Positions 38,243-50,339 of a stretch of 64,000 nt of DNA are shown piece by piece. The notes under the pieces were generated by a model. The model saw only the letters and a program-made list of their open reading frames with translations, was not told the DNA's origin and made no database searches. The stretch lies in contig CAMPDV010000250.1 of assembly GCA_946699065.1 (NCBI GenBank), positions 248,001-312,000 on the forward strand, in the 5' to 3' direction. Within the stretch, counting starts at the first letter, position 1. Each line of letters opens with the position of its first letter. The DNA comes from Loxodes magnus. Lineage: Eukaryota > Ciliophora > Karyorelictea > Loxodida > Loxodidae. The position numbers and the translations under genes were made by a program.

Positions 38243-39757
38243 TCAATTCTCATCTAACATTTTGCAATGATTCAAGCTTAACCTTTCTAACTCCTTACAA
38301 TTTTAACTAATAGATTGTAATGTCTTATTTTTCATTTTTTTCATATCACTAAGAGATAATTTAGTTAGTTTTCTACAATTCTCAAAAATATAACATAGAG
38401 TTTCATTAGAAAGTTAGCTAAGGAATTTAAAAGATATTTCTTTATAATTTTATCCATAATCTCCTATTTTCTTCAAAGATTTTTTTGTAATTTCTTATAA
38501 TAAACTTAATCTAAGAGACTTTAAACTAGGACAGTTTTAAATTAAAGATATTAGGTGATTATCATTAAAATTATAGCAATCATAAATCTCTATATGCTAT
38601 AATTTATTTCACTACTTAGAAAATAATTCTTATATTGTTTCTGTTTATAAGTCTCACTAAATTTTTAAACTACTAAGGTTCAAGTTTTTTAACTTCAATA
38701 TGAATTAGTCTTAAGAACTATTTTCATAAAAATAGTCAATTTTATTTAAATTAGGACAAAAATCAATATACTTGTCCATATTCTCATTATAGTTAATGTT
38801 TATTTCTTCTAATAAGTTTCCTTTTTATTTCAAGTACTATACTAAAATTTCTTGATTAATTTCTTCACAAAATATAATTAGTTCCTTTAAATTTAACCCT
38901 AAACAGTAGTCTAGTAAAAACTTTCCTGTTATCGATTCCTAATTTATTTCTTAGACTTCTAAGGATTATAAATGAGTCAAGTTTTACAAAAAATTTAAAT
39001 TTGCTTCCAATAATTAGTTAATCCTTAAAACAAGTTTTTTTAGATTTGAGCATTTAGAAATATATTCTTGAAAGGTTTGATCTAAATTATTTAGTCCAAT
39101 TAAATGAATTTCTTATACTAATTTAAATCCTTTTTGAAATAAATTTAATTTTAGTTCTAAGCATTTTTTTATTTATTGAAAGATTTCTTCTGCTTAATTT
39201 TGCTTTTATCAATCATAAGTATTAATATATAAAATTTTAGTATCAGATTATAAAATTTGTTTGAGAGTTCAGTTTATTTTATTTTAAACATAGTCTTTAT
39301 TACTTGAATATTATTTTATTTCTAACTTTTCAAATTAATACTTAAACTTATTTAGAAATTTATTAACTTACTGTAGTCTACTTATATCGATATTTTTAAG
39401 GAACTAACAAATATTTTGAAGAATATAAGAATTTGAAAATAAAGTTTGTTTACTATTTTAAAACTACTTAGTGCTTTATTATTCTTAAGAAAGTTCTTCT
39501 TCTTAGTTTAAGTGTTCACGAAATCTCTTCATTGGAAGCGTTATTTCTTATTCTTACTACTTTTATATTGATATTGTTTAATTTATCAAATTGTGTTTTT
39601 GGTTTTAATCTTATGCTAAATAGTTTTGGATTTGGGCTGCTACTTAAGTTTCTTTGATAATAGATTCTTATTATTATTGATTATAAGAGGACTATTAATT
39701 TGGGCTATCTAATGTTTAGTTTTAGTTATTAGTTGATTAATCACTCCCACTTTACAT
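38243..39757 (-). pseudogene. LRR-6, F-box/LRR gene with two premature stops
   Basis: Conserved ATG at 39757, intron 39303 to about 39193 (111 bp if spliced at the AAG before CAGAAG, the site that keeps the frame), family stop 38243-38245. In-frame TGAs at 38609-38611 and 38654-38656 interrupt the leucine-rich repeats. Exon 1, including the F-box-like segment, is intact. Upstream of the ATG the unit is interrupted by an ORF1-like retrocopy at 39845. Confidence 0.65.
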
Positions 39758-39844
39758 TTTATTATAATTTTATATTTTATCAGCTTATTTATACTTAATT
39801 TATGAATAACGGCTATAAATTAAATTTATATAATCATAATCATA

Positions 39845-40733
39845 AAATATTAAAAAAATAAAGCCTGGCTTTTTTACCAAATAAAAATAGAAAGGTAAAA
39901 ATTAATAAGAATATGAAGAGAAAAAGTAGAAACAATCAAAACCTAGGAAGATAATTTTCACACCTCCAAAGCAATAAGAAACTCCAGTTGACTAAGATCT
40001 TTAAGAAATTAATCTTAGTGAGGATCGAAATAGCATTGAATAACTTACAGAATTTGTAAAAATTTTTCTTAATGAGGTTAAAAAGCTTAAGGAGTAAAAA
40101 TAAATATTAATAGAGAATCGTGAAAAAGTAGAAGATAGATTAATTAAATAAGAAAGAGAAATGGATGCCTATTGAAATATTAAATTGACTGCTCTTAGTA
40201 AATATAGTAAATGAAATTAGACTCATAATCATAATTAATTAAATAAACAGAACGTACGTAATAGCCAGAACCAATTGCGATATTGGGGCAAAATCAAATT
40301 TAAGAATAATTTTAAAACAATTAGAAAAGTTGTCAAATGGAAATTGAAAAAAAATCAAAAATTTATCAGAATACAATGAAGAGTAGAAAGTACTATTACT
40401 GACAGAAAAAAGGACACTAATACAAATAGTGTAGAAATTTTTATGTGTTCAAGAACGAATTTAATTAGAGAGTTAAGAGACTGACGGAAAGAATTCATAT
40501 TACTGAGAGAGAATCTATTTATCAAATTAAAGAGACAAGCGCCAAAAGAATAGTAGCAAGGTAGATGGATGAAAGATGGAGAGAGAAGAGAAATATAAGA
40601 TTTAAGACAAGAAAAAATAGAAATGAAACAATAAATTTTTCTTTTTATTCGCCAGACTATTCTGGTTGGAAAGAGGAGAATTGGTGAAAATCCAAGAAGA
40701 CTTCTAAACAATTTTATCTATTATTATTATTAT
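39845..40733 (+). mobile_element. ORF1-like retrocopy with 16-bp target duplication
   Basis: Plus-strand coding relic in ciliate code filling almost the whole insertion. The N-terminus (KPGFFTKQKQKGKN, then IIFTPPKQQETPVDQ) resembles that of the 774-1825 element. Long helical Lys/Glu/Gln segments follow (NEVKKLKEQKQILIENREKV, LRENLFIKLKRQ), with a basic C-terminus (ILVGKRRIGENPRRLLN). It ends in a (TTA)n run. The repeat TATAATCATAATCATA at 39829-39844 and 40734-40749 brackets it, and other units have that flank uninterrupted (AATCATAATCATATTTTAAATAG). It is broken in several places. The minus-strand frame at 40355-40711 is a shadow. Confidence 0.55.
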
Positions 40734-40870
40734 TATAATCATAATCATATTTTAAATAGACTTAAATGAGTATAATAAACTTTTTAAATGATTTACTAAA
40801 ATTTAGCTAATTAAAAATAAAAGTACTTATTAAAAGTTACCATACTTATTCTTTAAATTTAACTAAATAT

Positions 40871-42130
40871 TCATGTTATTTTAATTAAATAAAGCTAAAT
40901 TAAGTGTTTAATTTAAAGAGTTGACCATTAAATCCTCTTAAACTTTAGTTAGTGTTCTCTTGAACTAAAGGTGACTTAGAACTTCATTAGTCCACCCTCC
41001 TTGTCTTTTATTAGACCTTTAAAATTGAGTTTATGATTGAAAAAATTAGAATAAATCGCTGATTTTGTTATTGAAAGACTTTTTTATTTCAATTTCTTGT
41101 ACGATTTGGCCTATCTGAAATAATTTCTTGAAAATAGTATTTTTATTTTTTATTAAATTTCATAAACATTTTTATAGTGATGATACTTCTAGCACATATA
41201 ACATCTCTTTTTTTCTTTGAGGAGTAACTTATACATGTTCACTTTGTTTAACTTCCATGGGAACACTTCCCCTTAGTCGGTTCTTTTTTTTTTAATAATT
41301 CCTTTTTGTAGTGTTTGCTTAACTTAAAGTTCTTTTATTTAATATTGAAATTAAGAAATTTTAAATTAATTAATTTGAAGTTCTACATTAAATTTTTTAT
41401 CAATCTTCTCCAATTTACTTACTTTTTACGATTAAATCTTATTAAATGTTTCTTCTATGGATGGAAATTATAGTTTAGCTATTAATCAACTTCCCCAACA
41501 TATTTTATAGTTTTTCTATCCTTGATCTTTGCTTTTTAATTCATATTTTATGTTAGATTATCGTTGCTGTACTGAATATGTATTTTTTGAGATTATTTTT
41601 CTTAAACTTACTAAGGCATTTTTTCGATTAGATTAATTTTTTCTTCTTGCTTTTTAATGAAAAAGTCAAAAGAGTATTATTTCTAAGGTATAGTTTTTAA
41701 GGATATTTTATCTATTAATAACTATTTTGATATTCTTTAATAAAATTATTTCTATTATTTATTTTTAATAAATTTATTAGATTATGAAATGTGAAATGTC
41801 TAGAGAAGCTAACAATTATTGTATAGTATTATTTATTTTATTTATATTTTTATATTAATTACCTTAAGATTTATATTATTTACTTATAATTGTATTCATT
41901 AACTATAGTGCTTCAACCTTTAATAGATTCATTACTGTATATAAGTTTAATGTTTTCTTCAAATCTTTAAATTTCAGTCTTCGTCTTGATTTCTTTCCTT
42001 TAAGGCATATCTAATAGTGCTAAATTAACCCTTTTATACTGAGATTTTGTTTCGGTTAAGTTCACTGTTTAGCATTTATTCGTTCCTTCTTTATTGTGTA
42101 AATGTTATTCTTGTAAAATTTCATTCCTTT
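40871..42130 (-). mobile_element. ORF1-like coding relic with Cys/His motif
   Basis: Minus strand: N-terminal piece near 42080 (MLNSELNRNKISVQKGQF), helical middle (FFIKKQEEKINLIEKMPQQV), a knuckle-like RKKRCYMCQKYHHYKN near 41200, and a C-terminus (LIKDKEGGLMKFQVTFSSRE) that lines up in style with GDFIHLKLQLSRK of the 774-1825 element. It ends at a TGA at 40871-40873. It is broken in several places and more diverged than the other ORF1-like copies. The minus-strand frame starting at 42277 overlaps the neighbouring SINE and is not a gene. Confidence 0.45.
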
Positions 42131-42169
42131 TATAAATTTTCTTTCTGTATAATATATAAATATTATTAT

Positions 42170-42560
42170 AGAGCGTGTAGAACCTCGTTGGCGTGCAGCT
42201 TTTTCAATATTAATATTTAGTATTAAAAAAGATGTTCTCATACTTCTTATCGTCATTCTTACCATCCAATGAGTCACTTCAACTTCTCCAAATGGGGAAT
42301 CTGCTAGCTAAAGATTATCTTCGAATCTTGAATCAAATGCTTCAGTCCTCTTGAATAAAATCCATATAAGAATTAGTAATCAGGTCATTTGTAGGCCCGT
42401 CAATCAAACGTTCATACTGCTAGTGAGAAGTTTCGGGCAAGTTAAACTTGTCTCTTCCGAGCTTGTCTATCCTTCCCCGTGATAGCATCTAGACTCTCAA
42501 TACAGTATTTAATACATCAAACTACCTACTAGTTCTCCTTACCACAGCCGACATCCATTT
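42170..42560 (-). mobile_element. SINE-like element, family S1d
   Basis: Minus-strand element with hairpin 42170-42202. It shares CCGTCAATCAAACGTTCATA with 28083-28440 and the CTACTAGTTCTCC end with 19589-19980. It lies between an ORF1-like relic and a LINE relic. Confidence 0.6.
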
Positions 42561-43029
42561 TAATAATATATAATATACCCTTTTTAGTGCAATATAAATT
42601 ACAAAACAATTGTCATAACTTTAAATATTTTTGCTATTATTTTTGTTTAAATATCTGCAGTATCTTACAGCATTAGCAATTCTTCTGCAATATTATCATT
42701 ATTTTTTTCAATCATAAAGAAAATTTTTAGACTGATCTTTAGGTTCTACATAATTAGGATTGCATATATAAACAAATATTTTCCGTCAACTATGAGAATT
42801 AGATTATATTTTTTTTAATCTAAGTGCTCGACTCTCATATTTATTCAAAACCTTTTTTTATATTTTCTCATTCTTAAGTGCTAGAAATCTGCTATGCATG
42901 CTTTTTCTTCGTGTTCTTGTTCTTTTCTTAAGATTTTAAATAGGCTAAAAAACAGAGAATTAATGAATTGATCCTCCTTTAAAATGTTTAAATAATCAAG
43001 GTATTTTTAAATCCGAGTAAAAGAAACTA

Positions 43030-44230
43030 TATGCGTATGGATCAAGAAGGATTTGCTTAATTTATTAATAGATTGGAAAATAATGTTTTCGACAAGCATA
43101 AGATTATTAATGAAGAAGAACTAAAAAGCAGCAATTGAAGAATTTATAACATTTCCAAAAGCTATACCTTTGTAAAAGAATAATAGGTGTCTTATTTGTA
43201 AGGGTTAGATCTTATTAGTTTTAAAGAAATTTAGGAAATCATTAAAGGACTAACTAATATAAATAATCTGGAATAGATGGCATAAAAGAAAAGTTTATTA
43301 AAGACGCTAATAAGGATTTTCATCTTGTAATATGAAATTTAGTTAATAATTTGTTGACAAATTAAAAAATCTCTGATTATCTCAAATAAGTAAGAATTTT
43401 TCCAATTTGCAAGAAAGGATCTAAGAATGATTGGAAGAATAGAAGACAAAAGCACTCATAAATGTAATTTTAAAAGAATATTATAAAATACTAACTTAAA
43501 GACTCTACAATATATTTATTAGCTTAAAAATATACATTCCATTAGTAAGTAAAGAGTAGATAAACAATGCATCATGTTTGAACTTTACATCAATTAATGA
43601 TTAATTTAGAAGGTAAGGGAAATCAAAGCGCCTACTTACAATCCTTATAGATGTAGAAAAGACGTTTGAAACTATTAACAGTAGATTATTGTTTCATCAT
43701 TACGTAGAATAAAACTATTGTTGCACTAATAAACTACTTAGAATTATTTTTTATCATAATCTAGATATTAGATTCATTTTAGATGGCATGCTTTCAAGAA
43801 ACTTCTAATATAGTATTGGAGTATTGTAAAGAAGTTCACATAGTACAGCTCTAGTTAATATCTTTAATGATATTGTTATCAGGTATTTAGAAAATTAATT
43901 AAAACTATTTGGCTTTAAAATCTATGGACATGTATTTGCTACTAAAGCTTGACCAGATGATTTGTAATTGATTTCTAATAAAGATTATAAGAATTTATTG
44001 ATTAAAGCAACATGTAAAGTGTTTGAATGAGTAAAATTGAACATTAATGTTTGTAAGTGTGAGTATGGCTTAGAAGTTATTCATAAAAGATTCTAATGGA
44101 CATTGGAAAAATAAAAAAAGACACAATAATAATTAAAGAAAAGTATCAAGATATCCATTCCAATGTCCAATTCAACGTTTAATAAATTATGCTTCATAAA
44201 TTTGACAAGATTTTAAATATATAACTCCAT
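43030..44230 (+). mobile_element. LINE (non-LTR retrotransposon) reverse-transcriptase relic
   Basis: Plus strand in ciliate code. Recognisable RT blocks in order are: ICKKGSKNDW near 43415 (the K-K-G finger motif), the catalytic A block LIDVEKTFETINSRLL at about 43640 (D in LID), the B block IGVLQRSSHSTALVNIFNDI at about 43815-43880 (from an ancestral G-x-x-Q-G-S form), the C block as PDDLQLIS near 43953 (Y-A-D-D decayed to P-D-D), and KLNINVCKCEYGLE as block D/E. Several TGAs, some at probable ancestral Trp positions (VFE-stop-VKLN), and frame changes show it is dead. No endonuclease domain or 3' hairpin is preserved. A SINE-like S1c element in the same orientation follows at 44285. Tetrahymena germline LINEs (REP family) are the likely relatives. 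Confidence 0.75.
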
Positions 44231-44284
44231 AAACGTAAATTTAAGAATTAAACTTAATAATTATTACATAATTTAATTTAAATA

Positions 44285-44545
44285 CGGTAGACCTTGCCTC
44301 TAAAGGTTATGAGAAGATTTTCCCAAAGATGAACAGACAGAGAAGCAAGCCTTCTAAATATTGGACCAGATAATCTTCTCATCATGGGTTGGAAATCTAC
44401 CTGTAATCACCTGCTGGTGTCCTGTGCTTTGAAGAATTGGAACCGTAACCTTGCCCGAAATTAGAAGAGAAAATGCTATGGGAATTAAAAAGACTTAAAA
44501 ATTAACTTTTTAAAAAGATGTGTCCTATTGAAGAACTATGTCCTC
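44285..44545 (+). mobile_element. SINE-like element, family S1c
   Basis: Plus-strand counterpart of 14951-15215, sharing GGTAGACCTTGCCTCTAAAG, GGTTGGAAATCTACCTGTAA and CCTGTGCTTTGAAGAATTGG (allowing for substitutions). Its terminal hairpin near 44513-44545 is decayed. Confidence 0.55.
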
Positions 44546-44569
44546 TATAATAATATTTTTATATATTTA

Positions 44570-45050
44570 AATTTTAGTTATAGAACCTACAATTACATCG
44601 AAAAATTGGTGAAAATCAATACTTTCAAAAGAATAAAAATTAAAGGATATGTTTGCTTCCTTTCTTTAACATATTATTGTATAGAACAATTTCAAAATCA
44701 GAGTTAGAAAGAATAAATACATAATTTGCTTCTTCCTGTATAGAAAACTACTCCTAAATATTAGAAGATCTGAACTCTATTTATAGTTTCATCATTATAT
44801 TGCTTAACAAATCTAATAAAAATATGACTTAATTAAGAAACTGCATTAATTTAGGATAAATATCGAAATTTAACTTTAAGAAACACATTTTGTATATAGA
44901 GAACGCAAAATGGATTAAAAAATCCGCAAGCAGTTTAATCTAAACTTAAATCACTACAATAATACAGCTTTTGCATTTACAACTGTAAATTTCATCATAA
45001 TTCATAATAATTATCTTCCGAAGATAAAAATCATAAATTTGAACGTTTTT
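44570..45050 (+). pseudogene. Possible second LINE-derived coding fragment
   Basis: One plus-strand frame is open for about 160 codons with TAA/TAG as Gln. It includes ISKSELERINTQFASSCIEN and QLRNCINLGQISKFNFKKHI; the latter resembles the block D region that follows the active site in LINE reverse transcriptases. The match is weak and could be chance. Beyond 45050 I see nothing recognisable until about 45920. Confidence 0.25.
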
Positions 45051-45059
45051 AAGTCTTCT

Positions 45060-45920
45060 TCCTTCACTTATAACAACTCCTGATCACTCTAAGCCTGGTA
45101 ATGTAAGCTTAGTTTTTTGAATTTAAGCTTTTTAAATGAGCTTTAAAAAAATAAACAACTGGCTTTCTAGGAGAATAATACATCTAAACAACAAATTATC
45201 CTGACTCAGATTTTGAAAGCTAAACATCTGTGTATAATTAAATTAATAAAATCTTATTTAGAATTAAAATATCATATTTTATCTTTTTAGCTTTTTGATA
45301 AATACTCTTAATTTCAAATTTTTAAGAATATTAAATAGGTTATAATTAATAACTAATACATCTTATAAGATCACTTTCTCAATTTTTATAGCAAAGTAAT
45401 ATTAGTTATATTGACTATTGATGCTATTTTTTGAGTTATCATTTAAATTATTAATAGATTTATGATTTTATTTAATACTTAATACAGTTACTTCTTTTGC
45501 TATTTCTATACTTATTTTAAAAGAATCTAGTTACTACTATTAGAACTCTCTTTTTTAAAATAAATAGTTTGCTACTAAGAAAATTATAAATATTTAAGAA
45601 AGAAAGCATATTTTTAATATATTGTATTATTATTTCTGAATTAATAGAAAAGAGTAATCTAAACATAATATATATCTTTGTAACAAGTATGAGATAATAT
45701 AAGTATTAGATTAGCTAATATAAATTATTTAAAACTAATTAAACAGATTATTATTTACTCTTAATACATTTTATTTACTTAAACTACTATTTTTCTATAT
45801 CTATTGTTACTAATCAACATTTCATGCTTTGCTTTATAGCACATCATCCATTATTTTATATTAAACTTTACATAAGATTTAAATATAAAATTATGATATA
45901 GATAATCATATAAATATTCA
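45060..45920. other. AT-rich spacer, nothing recognised
   Basis: No coding frame or repeat copy recognised on either strand. The flank shared with unit 4 starts at its right edge. Confidence 0.35.
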
Positions 45921-46359
45921 ATCTTGAGGAATTAAAATGAGCTAGAATTTAAGATTTAACTCTTAATAGAAAATTTAAAAAGCTTTTTAATTTAATCTTT
46001 TTCTAAGCTTCATATACTTTTATGTTTAGACTATAGTAAAATTTTATTACTTTAATTAGGAGATTTAAATCTATTTAAAATAGTATTATTTAGTGTAAAT
46101 ACTAAAATAAGTTAAGTTTTATAGTTGTTAGAATCTATAAACACATCAAATTTCCTTTTATTTATATTTAATACTATTATTTCTATATATCTTATACTAC
46201 ATATCTTATACTATATTACTATTCATATTTCCCATTTCTAACTAACATACTCCACTCTTATTCTACTTATCTAAAATTTATTTTTTATTATAAAATATAA
46301 AAAGTATCTTAATAAGCTATTTTAAGTAATTTTATTTATTTAATTTAAATTATTTATTA

Positions 46360-46376
46360 AAATATAAAATTAAATA
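46360..46376. repeat. Target-site duplication, left copy (AAATATAAAATTAAATA)
   Basis: All 17 bases recur at 46685-46701 on the other side of the family C element. Confidence 0.8.
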
Positions 46377-46684
46377 ATTAAAAAGATGGTGGAAGCTGAG
46401 ATTGACCTTCTAAATCATACTTTCTGGTTTTATGGCTAGGAACAAGTTCCTTTCCTGTCGCTGAGAAAGTCCCTGGTCAAAGTCAACCTTTGCAAGGGAA
46501 CGCCTTCATTTTGATTATCCACTCCTGGTAGGGGCTTGAAGCCTAGCTGCCCATAGCGATGGAGCTCCCTGGCAGCTGCTTTTCGAAAGTAACAGGATAT
46601 CCCCGTTATCCCATGAAGGGAGTGCTGGGGTCGTTAAACTGCAAGAAGTTGCAGTCCAAAACTCTTTTAGTTTAAAATTAAATT
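46377..46684 (-). mobile_element. SINE-like element, family C, with perfect 17-bp target duplication
   Basis: Minus-strand copy of the 21366 element. It starts with the hairpin ACTGCAACTTCTTGCAGT, contains GGGGATATCCTGTTAC, GGGAGCTCCATCGCTATGGG and ACAGGAAAGGAACTTGTTCC, and ends CCACCATCTTTTTAATT. The exact repeat AAATATAAAATTAAATA at 46360-46376 and 46685-46701 brackets it, the signature of target-primed reverse transcription. It interrupts the 3' flank of LRR-7; other units are uninterrupted there. The 5' hairpin differs from that at 21366 by paired changes (GCAA/TTGC against GGAA/TTCC). Confidence 0.7.
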
Positions 46685-47034
46685 AAATATAAAATTAAAT
46701 ATTTATTTACTTTCTTTCAAGTTTGAATGCTATCTTTCTCAACATTATGGAATATTGTCATCCTTACGAACTTCTATTTGAGTTCATACACCAATTATTC
46801 TTTTATTGACGTTCATCTAATATCTAAATATTTAAGATTTCTATAAAAAGGATATTCTTATCCCTCTTAATCACAAAGTGGAAAACCTTCCTATGTAATA
46901 TCCTTTGAATTCGCAAGTTTTAAATACTTTAAATGTTTACAGTTAGTTACTATTTTTACTAAATCTTTGTTACTTAGTTCAATATAATAAAAATTTAATT
47001 ATTTTAATTTTTTTATTTTAACTATTTCATCTAT

Positions 47035-48552
47035 TCAATTCTCATCTAACATTTTGCAAAATATCAAGTCTAAACTTTCTAACTCCTTACAGTTCTAACT
47101 CAAAGATTATAAAGCCTTATTATTTAGTTTTTCCATATCCCCAAAAGATAATTTTTTTAGTTTTCTACAATTCTCAAAAATATAACATAGAGTTTTATTA
47201 GAAAGTTATATATCATAACTAAAAGATATTTTTTTATAATTCTATCCGTAATCTCCTATTTTCTTCAAAGATGTATTAGTAAGTTTATATAATGAATCTA
47301 ATATAATAGATTTTAAATTAGGACAGTTTTACATTAAAGATATAAGGTGATTATCATTAAAATTATAGCAATAATAAATCTCTATATGTTATAATTTATT
47401 ATGCTACTTAGAAAATAATTCTTATATTGTTTACATTTATAAGTTTCGATAAATTTTTAAACTACTAAGGTTCAAGTTTCTTATCTTCAGTATGAATTAT
47501 TCTAATTAATTTTATACTTTATAAGAGTCAATTTTGCTTAAATTAGGACATAAATCAATATAACTATCCATATTTTCATTTTAGTTTATATTTACTTCCT
47601 CTAATGAATTTCCTTTTTTCTACAAATATTGCAATAAAATATCTTGATTAAATCCTTTACTAAATAAATTTAGTACCTTTAAATTTAAATCTAAACAGTA
47701 GTCTAGTAAAAACTTTCCTGTTATCTATTTATAACTTATGTCTTAGATTTCTAAGGATTATAAATGAGTCAAGTTTTATAAAAAACTTATATTTTCTTCT
47801 TAAAGATTGAAAGCACTTAAAACTATTTTTTTTAGATTTGAGCATTTAGAAATATATTCTTGAAAGGTTTTATCTAAATTATTTAGTTCAAGTAAATGAA
47901 TTTCTTATACTAGTTTAAATCCTTTTTGATATAAATTTAATTTTAGTTCTAAGCATTTTTTTATTTATTGAAAGATTTCTTCTGCTTAATTTTGCTTTTA
48001 TCAATCATAAGTATTAATATATAAAATTTTAGTATCAGATTATAAAATTTGTTTGAGAGTTCAGTTTATTTTATTTTAAACATAGTCTTTATTACTTGAA
48101 TATTGTTTTATTTCTAACTTTTCAAATTAATACTTAAACTTATTTAGAAATTTATTAACTTACTGCAGTCTACTTATATCGATATTTTTAAGGAACTAAC
48201 AAATATTTTGAAGAATATAAGAATTTGAAAATAAAGTTTGTTTACTATTTTAAAACTACTTAGTGCTTTATTATTCTTAAGAAAGTTCTTCTTCTTAGTT
48301 TAAGTGTTCACGAAATCTCTTCATTGGAAGCGTTATTTCTTAATCTTAATAGTCTTTTATTGATTCTTTTTAATTTATCAAATTATTTTTTTAGATTTAA
48401 TCTTATGCTAAATTGTTTTGGATTTAGGCTTCTACTTAAGTTTCTTGGTGTCTATTAGATTCTTCTTATTATTGATTAGAAGAGGACTATTATTTTGGAT
48501 TATCTAGCGTATAGTTTTAGTTACTAGTTGATTAATCAGTCCCACTTTACAT
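47035..48552 (-). CDS. LRR-7, intact F-box/leucine-rich-repeat protein (two exons)
   Basis: Conserved ATG at 48552, exon 1 to 48096. The intron runs from 48095 (GTAATAAAG) to 47985 if spliced at the AAG before CAGAAG (111 bp), and exon 2 ends at the TGA 47035-47037; about 468 residues. No premature TGA found. The AAG used as acceptor in the other copies has changed here and in LRR-6; using the next AG keeps the frame. The protein layout is as in LRR-3. The extension beyond the stop is closed by TGA at 46813-46815, shared with LRR-4. The gene sits between a SINE insertion downstream and the S1a element upstream. Confidence 0.65.
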
Positions 48553-48706
48553 TTTATTATAATTTTTTATTTTATTAGACTATTTATACTTAATTTGTGA
48601 ATAACGGCTATCTTTTTAAATTTATACAATCATAATCATATTTTAAATAGATTTAAATTAGTAAAGTAAACCTTTTTATATTATATAAATTAATAAATAA
48701 GATTAT

Positions 48707-49440
48707 AGAGCAAGTAGCAACCCAATGATGTGCAGTTCTTTAATAAAGATATTTAAGGTTTAAATATCTCTTTACTGAAGTTTTCCAAAGTGTTAACATT
48801 CCTTTGTATGTCTTGTCTTCTATAGAGCCGTGATCAGAATCCTCCCTAAGAGACCTTAATATCTGGCATCTTTAATCATTAACTTTACTTGATATTTCTT
48901 CAGTCTTATCTTCTTTTGTCTTCTATGAGATTCTTGTTCGGTTTTTCGTCCATGGTATTTCCTGGTTACATAATTAAAGTAAATCTCAGTTGGAGGATTG
49001 CTCCTGCCTGATTAAAATTAATATATATAATAATAATAGTTTATTATAATAATTCAGCTTTAATTGCTTATCCAAATTTTGTTCTTTATATAATAAGAAA
49101 GTAAACTTCTTATCTTCAATTTATTTTTTTTGAGTCTCTGTTTAGATTTTCTACTTCATGAAATCATAATTTTATTTATTTTTAAACATTTCTAATTATG
49201 CTTTAATTTTTCTTTTTCGATATCTACAACTGTTCAAATCAGGTTACCCTAAAATTTATTTTTAAATTTTCATTTTGCATTATTTTAATTTTTTGTTCCA
49301 AGTAGACGAGCTTTCTCAAGCTTTTCTTTATCAGTGGATTTCGACTGAAGTTAGAAATTTGAAGCTTAAAAATCTAAAAATATACTTCTTTCAACCTATT
49401 GCTTATGTTTAGAACCTTCTACCCAAATTTATTTGAATGT
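48707..49440 (-). mobile_element. Hairpin-ended element S1a, unit 7 copy
   Basis: Same insertion as 4026-4760, hairpin 48707-48739, more diverged than the copies in units 1, 5 and 8. A second, independent element of the same family follows at 49505. Confidence 0.5.
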
Positions 49441-49504
49441 TTTGTCAAAGGACTAGGTTTTCGCATGAGGGAACAAAATTTGAATTAAAAAAAACTAAGA
49501 TTAT

Positions 49505-49805
49505 AAAGCGCTTAGTACTACGAAGGCGCAGCTCTTTTATTAAAGATTTTAAAGTTTAAAAACGTATTACATTACATTCTTCATTACACTATTATCCCTT
49601 TGAAATTCTTGTTTCTTATAGGACCAGTGTCGGAATGCTTCCCTAAAAAGACCTTAACCTCAGGCATCGTTCAACATATCGTTACTTGATGCCTCGGTCT
49701 TGACATCCTTGGTTCCTGCCAAGATTCTGTTTCAGTCTTCACATGGGCTACTTTCTGGTACTAGAGTTTCTATTAATCACAGTGGAAGGATTTCTTCTCT
49801 ATATT
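49505..49805 (-). mobile_element. Second S1a-like element, present only in unit 7
   Basis: Minus-strand body with hairpin 49505-49535 (GCGCTTAGTACTACGAAGGC). It shares CTTGATGC, TTCTTGTTTC and the GACCTTAAC block with S1a but is distinct in sequence. Units 1, 5 and 8 lack it, so it inserted after unit 7 separated. Confidence 0.5.
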
Positions 49806-49879
49806 TAAATTCAATTATATATTATAATATAATACTTAACAAATAAAAAATAAATATAAGAGATAGTTTGATTATGATA

Positions 49880-50310
49880 ATATAGATTGAAAATAAAAGA
49901 TATAATTGTAATAATTGTAATAAAAGGAAGAATCCTTATAATAGGAAAGAATATTTAAAAGTATCTTAAATAGATTAAACTTAATAGGAAAATCTCTTTT
50001 TTAAATGTTTATTTAAATTGAAAATAAAGTGTAGAAATATTTAAGTTTTAGTATTTAATAATATTTATCTCTTACTCTATAGAAGCCTAATAAGTTACTT
50101 TATTATAAAAAATGAAGAGACTTTCTATTTTAAAATTGATAAAAATAGCTTTGAATCACTAAAAAATGAATAATTAAAATTTGTAAAGAACAAAATATAA
50201 GTTGACTAATTATAAAATAATATAAGCTAAATATCAATAGAAGTAATACTTTAAAAATAAGTACTTTATTATAATTATTTTTAAAAATCTTTATTTTTCT
50301 ACAATAACTA
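49880..50310. repeat. Left end of the 4.2-kb block in unit 7, near-identical
   Basis: Essentially letter-for-letter the same as 4838-5265, 32702-33125 and 59822-60240. This contrasts with the much more diverged continuation at 51365 onward, beyond the LINE insertion. Confidence 0.75.
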
Positions 50311-50339
50311 TTAAATAATAAATAAATAAATTTGATTAT

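Noticed and set aside
40355-40711. Minus-strand open frame of 118 codons
   Set aside because: Antisense shadow of the plus-strand ORF1-like relic; the plus strand gives a more natural charged, helical sequence.
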